From Phoenix dactylifera (Eukaryota > Streptophyta > Magnoliopsida > Arecales > Arecaceae), in contig NW_024067910.1 of the NCBI RefSeq assembly GCF_009389715.1, positions 310,001 through 374,000 on the forward strand: a DNA stretch of 64,000 bases, written 5' to 3'. The notes under the pieces were generated by a model. It did not search any database, was not told the origin of the DNA, and saw only the letters and a list, made by a program, of their open reading frames with translations. Below are positions 58,175 through 64,000 of this stretch, piece by piece. The position numbers were made by a program, and so were the translations under genes. Every line of letters starts with the position of its first letter. The first letter of the stretch is position 1.

Positions 58175-59520
58175 GAACCTATATTCTGTGTCACTTTTTT
58201 GTTTCAATTTTTCTGACTTATATTTTTTATATATGGGGATTGGTTGTGATCAGATGTATCTCTCTGGAGTGAAAATAGAACAGAAGAAGCTTCTGTTGTA
58301 AAGCTAATATTGCTTCTGATGATCTGCTTCTTCTGTTGTTCATGATTATACTAAAAAGTTACTTTTTATCCTTGTAAAGCTCTCTCTCTCTCTCTCTAAC
58401 ACAATTGGTGCTGCTAATATCACATTGAATTATCATTGCTCCATAGTGATGGCATGGAAAAAGATTTGAGACCTAAAAGGTGGGGGCAATGAATGGTGCT
58501 CTGATATCTTACTCATTTAATGCTTCTTGTTAGCTTAGATATAAAATTCAGCAGTGACCAAGCCCCAAATTTGCTAATTAATAATAGTGGATCTCACTTT
58601 TCATTACTGAACATGTTTTAGTCAATCTAATTATGGATTGAACATAGGATGATACATAGATGGAGATGTCAATGTCAGAAATGATGATTAAAAGAAAGGA
58701 TATATTACAGAAAACAAGAAAGCAGGAGGGGGGAAAGTCCTCCAATAAGCAATGCTTCTTTTTCTTCTTTTGTTAAATCAAGGCAACTAAAATCCATAAA
58801 AGTTGTAGAGATTTAAAATTACAGCTAGACAATGGATCCTTCCCCACTTTCTCCTCTTCTTGTAAAGCTGCACCTTTCCCATCACTGGAAGTGGGAAAGT
58901 TGGGTTGGATTGGATTAAGTCTGACTGGACCTAGATCCAACCCAAATTGGCTTCAAGTTAATGGATCTTATGAGATGTCAAAGAAGATCCAACCCATGAA
59001 TCGATAGGTTTGGGATGGTTTCTTTCTTAATTTTGAACTTTTTAAGGCATAATTATTAAGTTTGGTTATGGATTAGGTCCGGGTCAAGCCGAATAATGGT
59101 CGGATCCTGCATTATAATAGTCCCAATTGCACCTCACCTTTTCCAAGACAACAGAATTGATAATCAAGCAAACAATATCTTTGTGAACCAAGAGTTTATC
59201 AATGTTTGGTTGATCTTGGAAATTGTTAGATCTCAACACTACTGAGAGTGAAAATGGAAAGTACATCTATCTTTTGGTGTCCCACAACATCTGTATACAT
59301 AGACTCAAATTAGGTCATCTCATGAAAGGAAACAAAAAATTGGAAGTAAGCTTGTGCAGCAGTGAAAATTCTATTAATGTGGGGTCTTTCTAGTTGTTTT
59401 TCACAGTGATAAGAGAGAGAGAAACAAAGGGAGCATCCATGACAAACAGTGAGGAGAAGACCACTTCATTTGTTATTGAATGCAGCCATAGATTGCGGGG
59501 GACAGACTTATCATTTTAGA
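58104..59520 (+). repeat. Segmental duplication D, left copy (3' end of BIG GRAIN and its flank)
   Basis: From CTGCCCTTCTATGGG at about 58104 this 1.4-kb stretch is repeated at 62574 to the window edge at an offset close to 4,470 bp. It starts 68 bp before the BIG GRAIN stop codon and includes its 3' flank with a (CT)n run near 58380. Differences are few: CT-run length, small indels, and a rewritten patch at 59240-59265. Confidence 0.9.
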
Positions 59521-60896
59521 AGAGGGTGAGATGTTCCTGTCTCGCACGCGTGCATGTCTGGAAATCTAACAGATGGCTAAAAATCTATACACATTTGAGG
59601 AACAGCAGAACATTTCCTTTTGAGAGTAAACAGCAGACATGTTCCTGTTTCTACCCTCTTCTCCATGTCAGGTCTCAACTGGAAGTTAACCAAGGAGGAG
59701 TAGTGATGAGAACAACATAAAGCTAATTAACAAGAAGAGATTACACTCCATCCAGACAAAAATAAAATGAAAATTACAACTGGATTTCCTAACTGAAATC
59801 CTAGCTTGTTGGAATACTCTAATAGCAATAGCAGTCCTGAGAGAGGGAATTAAGTCCAGCTAATGCGGCCAAAACAATCTGCTAGCTAACTTGATTATAT
59901 CTTCTTCACCTGAAAATTTGTTTCTAAAGGTCATGCACTATATACCTTTCGCTAATTCTCTCCATACAATACATATAATTTAAGAGGAAAGATGAGCTCA
60001 TGAAAACAATACATATTACAATAATTTGCATGAGAGCATCATTGTGCTAATAACTAAGTGAAATGTCTACCACTTGATTCATAATAAGTGTTAGCTAGCT
60101 TGCTTTGCAAAGGAGTAATGCATAACTTGTCAGTTAGACAAATCTTTTCTTTGATGATCACATTATAGGACTAAAAAATATAAATAATACTTTTTTGATG
60201 AGTTTCTAAATTTTTATAAATAGTATTAGAACAGATTTGATTCACAGTCCATATGGATCATTGGATCATGGGTCTCCATGCAAGCATGGGTTTAGTTCCA
60301 CACTGAGACGGCTTAATGCATTTGGGGGCCTAAAGTAAACTCACTAAGAGAGGTCTTATTCTTTTTAAAAAAGTGATAAAAAATTTTAATAAGTGCAAAA
60401 TATTTTAAAAATTTATTTAAAAATAATAAGTCTAGCTTTTTGAGATGCAAAAGTTACTAATCAAATTTTTGTACTCAAGATTCATTAAACTTTTGTACCT
60501 TTTTTTTCATACCCACGTTCATATTTTCTATTAGACATTTGAAGCGGTGCCGGAAACTGGCGAGTGGAGTTGGAGAAGAGGCCGAAGTCGCAACAAGAAC
60601 ACGTATGAGTAGCTGAAATCCTGAGAAGCAAAACAATCCTGAATTCAAACTTCAAAGATTAGAAAAAGAATAGAAAAAGAAAATATATTTCATTAGTAAA
60701 AAATATTTTTTTTGGATGAAGAAATTGATAATCAAGAAATTACTATTTTTGTGACTGATATTTTAGTTCAAATAACCATCCTAAATCCTCTTCGGATGAG
60801 AGCTATGGCTGTTCTTGTCTTTTGATGCCCATCATGGTTGCATCACAATTCACATTGCGTCAGAAAATATGGGTAACTGGATTGCAAATTTTTAAA
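59521..60896. other. Intergenic, nothing recognised
   Basis: Mixed A/T-rich sequence between duplicated segments, no gene seen. TTCAAATAACCATC at about 60766 matches 55073, where copy A seems to have lost the following about 120 bp. Confidence 0.5.
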
Positions 60897-61440
60897 GAAG
60901 AAAGGATCAACGTGAAAACATTGGAATGTCAGGGGGCAACTTGAAAAGACCATCTTTTCTTGTATTCTCAAGTCGAAGAGGGCAGAGGGCCTGCCTGAAA
61001 AATAGAGAAGGAGCCAAAGAGGGCTTGTCTGGGTCGTCCAAGCGGAGAGCGATCCCCTTCCAAGCTCGAGAGCGAATTTTCAGCGAGAACCATGCAGGTA
61101 CTCCGATTTCTCCTCTGAATTAATCTGTGGGGTTTTGGATTAATGCCTTTTGATCCAAAACCCTAGGAATGTTCCCTCCTTTGCTAGTTTTTGTGGGTCG
61201 ATTAGTTTCTTTTTTGCTTAATTTTGAACCCTAGGTCCTCACTGGAGTTGAAAATGAAGGAAAAATATGAAGAAAATTTATAGGCTTGAATTGAATAGTC
61301 TAAATCAGGCTGCGTGCCCTTCTAGAGCTTTTGTTTTTATAAATTTAGAAACCCTAGTTCGTAGTTTGGTACTTAAAGCATAGAAAAGGCCTTCTTTTGA
61401 TAAATATCAACATTGTTAGATGACTAAAACTAGGCATTGA
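60897..61440 (+). other. Duplicated 5'-exon-like segment, copy B
   Basis: Counterpart of 55085-55625 with the same ATGCAG|GTACTC (ATG at 61092, donor GT at 61098). Beyond 61440 it continues into TAAATTTTAGGATTTGATTC and further intron-like sequence to about 62330, which copy A lacks, so B is the more complete copy. No second exon beginning after a CAG acceptor could be identified. Confidence 0.6.
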
Positions 61441-62330
61441 AATAAATTTTAGGATTTGATTCGTTATTATTTATGCTTAGCTTAGTTTCTTTCAGTATTA
61501 TCGTCTCCTAGTTGTTGCATCCTTTTGATACATGGTTGGTTCCTTGTCTGCTATTCTGGAGTATTTGGCTACTCTGCTTCTAGCTGAACTTGCTGATGGA
61601 TCATATATGCTTTGGCATTAGTCATATTTAATACATGTGAAATATGGCTATAAATTTGCAAGGCTATTTAGGGTGGGAGTATATCTGATTCTTGGTATTG
61701 TTGCGAACAGTGCGAAGTTATTTGACTTTTTCTTAAGATATGATTAGTTAGCTTACATGGGAAATTGACAATCAGCCAACTGTTTATTTCAGTATGTGAA
61801 ATAAGTAGAATCACTTGAAACTCTAAAGAAAATTCACTCCTTCAGTATAGATTGGATGTAAACCACTTGTGAAATATTTATTTTTGTCATTTTTTAGTTT
61901 TTCAAACAAACCAAGCTGCACTTCTTTTTCTATTTTTAACAATTAAAGACACTCTGATTGATAATATATCTTTGCTGAATTTGGAGCTTCAATCTAGCTG
62001 TCATATGCATTGCAAATTGTTCTTCATGACGCTGGTAGATGGAGTGAAAATATGTTCTGTTATTTTTTGGTAGTTAAGAGCACTCTATTTTGGGGTGTAC
62101 CGAGACAAGTCAGGGAAAAAAAGTAAAGAAAGATTAGTGTAAGGGGAAGTTTAGAATAATTATTCGAACATGAGCCTAATAGAGTGAAAGGAACTTATAT
62201 TTTTTATGGAGGAGGGAATAAAATGAATTAATTTGAGAAATTAGGGTAGGTAAAACAAACTGTTATAGGAAGAAAATAAGCAATGAAGAAGCAAAAAAAA
62301 CAAATTAGGTAACTTTTTTGGAACTGCGGT

Positions 62331-62492
62331 GGGCCTTCCTTGGGCCGGGGGCCTTAGGCGGTCCATATTGGATCCATCTAGATCCCAAATGGCTCAGATC
62401 CGGGTCCAACTTGGAGACCGCATAGAAATTTCTATACGCGCGGTCTCCCGCCGCCTCGTGCCCCCAATATCTAAAGCGTCGGGCAGGCTGGC
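62331..62492. other. G/C-rich segment with a palindrome between duplication pieces
   Basis: Contains GACCGCATAGAAATTTCTAT, part of a near-perfect hairpin ending GCGCGGTCTC. A similar core CATAGAAATTTCTATGCGG occurs at 22697 in a CALS10 intron. No gene seen. Confidence 0.5.
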
Positions 62493-62573
62493 TGAGAGCG
62501 ATCCCCTTCCAAGCTCGAGAGCGAATTTCCAGCGAGAACCATGCAGGTACTCCGATTTCTCCTCTGAATTAAT
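62493..62573 (+). other. Duplicated 5'-exon-like segment, copy C (81 bp)
   Basis: Repeats 55238-55315 including ATGCAG|GTACTC (ATG at 62541), then breaks off at AATCTG, where the BIG GRAIN 3' end starts. It has TTTCCAGC as in copy A rather than TTTTCAGC as in copy B, so it probably derives from A. Confidence 0.85.
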
Positions 62574-64000
62574 CTGCCCTTCTATGGGACCACAGAAATG
62601 GAGATAGTTGAGAGAGGATCTTCCATTACTAGTGTTCCCTTTTAAGAACCTATATTCTGTGTCACTCTTTTGTTTCAATTTTTCTGACTTATATTTTTTA
62701 TATATGGGGATTGGTTGTGATCAGATGTATCTCTCTGGAGTGAAAATAGAACAGAAGAAGCTTCTGTTGTAAAGCTAATATTGCTTCTGATGATCTGCTT
62801 CTTCTGTTGTTCATGATTATACTAAAAAGTTACTTTTTATCCTTGTAAAGCTCTCTCTCTCTCTCTCTCTAACACAATTGGTGCTGCTAATATCACATTG
62901 AATTATCATTGCTCCATAGTGATGGCATGGAAAAAGATTTGAGACCTAAAAGGTGGGGGCAATGAATGGTGCTCTGATATCTTACTCATTTAATGCTTCT
63001 TGTTAGCTTAGATATAAAATTCAGCAGTGACCAAGCCCCAAATTTGCTAATTAATAATAGTGGATCTCACTTTTCATTACTGAACATGTTTTAGTCAATC
63101 TAATTATGGATTGAACATAGGATGATACATAGATGGAGATGTCAATGTCAGAAATGATGATTAAAAGAAAGGATATATTACAGAAAACAAGAAAGCAGGA
63201 GGGGGGAAAGTCCTCCAATAAGCAATGCTTCTTTTTCTTCTTTTGTTAAATCAAGGCAACTAAAATCCATAAAAGTTGTAGAGATTTAAAAATTACAGCT
63301 AGACAATGGATCCTTCCCCACTTTCTCCTCTTCTTGTAAAGCTGCACCTTTCCCATCACTGGAAGTGGGAAAGTTGGGTTGGATTGGATTAAGTCTGACT
63401 GGACCTAGATCCAACCCAAATTGGCTTCAAGTTAATGGATCTTATGAGATGTCAAAGAAGATCCAACCCATGAATCGATAGGTTTGGGATGGTTTCTTTC
63501 TTAATTTTGAACTTTTTAAGGCATAATTATTAAGTTTGGTTATGGATTAGGTCCGGGTCAAGCCGAATAATGGTCGGATCCTGCATTATAATAGTCCCAA
63601 TTGCACCTCACCTTTTCCAAGACAACAGAATTGATAATCAAGCAAACAATATCTTTGTGAACCAAGAGTTTATCAATGTTTGGTTGATCTTGGAAATTGT
63701 TAGATCTCAACACCATAGTGGAAAGTACATCTAAAATCAGAACTGTGCATCTTTTGGTGTCCCACAACATCTGTATACGTAGACTCAAATTAGGTCATCT
63801 CATGAAAAGAAACAAAAAATTGGAAGTAAGCTTGTGCAGCAGTGAAAATTCTATTAATGTGGGGTCTTTCTGGTTGTCTTTCACAGTGATATGAGAGAGA
63901 GAAACAAAAGGAGCAGCCATGACAAACAGTGAGGAGAAGACCACTTCATTTGTTATCGAATGCAGCCATAGATTGCCGGGGACAAACTCTATCATTTTAG
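62574..64000 (+). repeat. Segmental duplication D, right copy, runs off the window
   Basis: Repeats 58104-59520. It carries the last 22 codons of the BIG GRAIN gene and its TAA at about 62642, without the rest of the gene, so it is a pseudogene tail. The duplication continues past the right edge. Confidence 0.9.

Overview
This is a flowering-plant nuclear window: spliced genes with GT-AG introns, pieces of several gene families found only in plants, and many nested transposons. Exon wording and element types look monocot, and I would guess a palm, but the sequence alone does not prove the taxon. No bacterial-style operon, CRISPR array or intact tRNA gene is visible.

Left half (about 3.1-23.6 kb, minus strand): the 5' part of a callose synthase of the CALS10/GSL8 type. 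I could place 20 exons. They sit in four blocks split by very large introns; the 9.3 kb intron between 13189 and 3847 holds a degenerate hAT transposon (6155-12028), a second hAT-type element nested in its coding region (10269-11303, perfect 8-bp target duplication), a head-to-head inverted copy of the hAT 5' end, and a small CAAGG-tipped MITE with a perfect 8-bp duplication.

Middle (24-33 kb): no gene. It holds an A/T-rich MITE, a 944-bp CACTA-type element that carries a 221-bp fragment of plastid 16S rDNA, an array of about 255-bp tandem repeats, a solo LTR (30741-31511) and an inverted-repeat MITE (32165-32647).

33.5-46.5 kb (plus strand): a type-B response regulator gene (receiver plus GARP/Myb-like domain). 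A 7.2-kb non-autonomous Ty3/gypsy-type LTR retrotransposon in minus orientation interrupts its large exon, with near-identical LTRs and a 5-bp ACACT duplication. The GARP exon also has a frameshift with a premature stop, so this copy looks like a recent pseudogene.

47.3-48.6 kb (minus strand): a small two-exon DnaJ-type cysteine-rich zinc-finger gene. Its upstream region carries a tRNA-derived SINE-like head and a 1.1-kb hAT-type element packed with gene-derived sequence.

50-64 kb: a short copia-like non-autonomous LTR element (50358-52107), a gene-derived G/C-rich duplicated segment, a disrupted BIG GRAIN 1-like gene (56735-58174), and a mosaic of segmental duplications in which 5'-exon-like pieces (three copies) and the 3' end of the BIG GRAIN gene (two copies) are joined in new combinations. 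The genes share no pathway that the layout shows; the dominant story is transposon-driven remodelling of genes.
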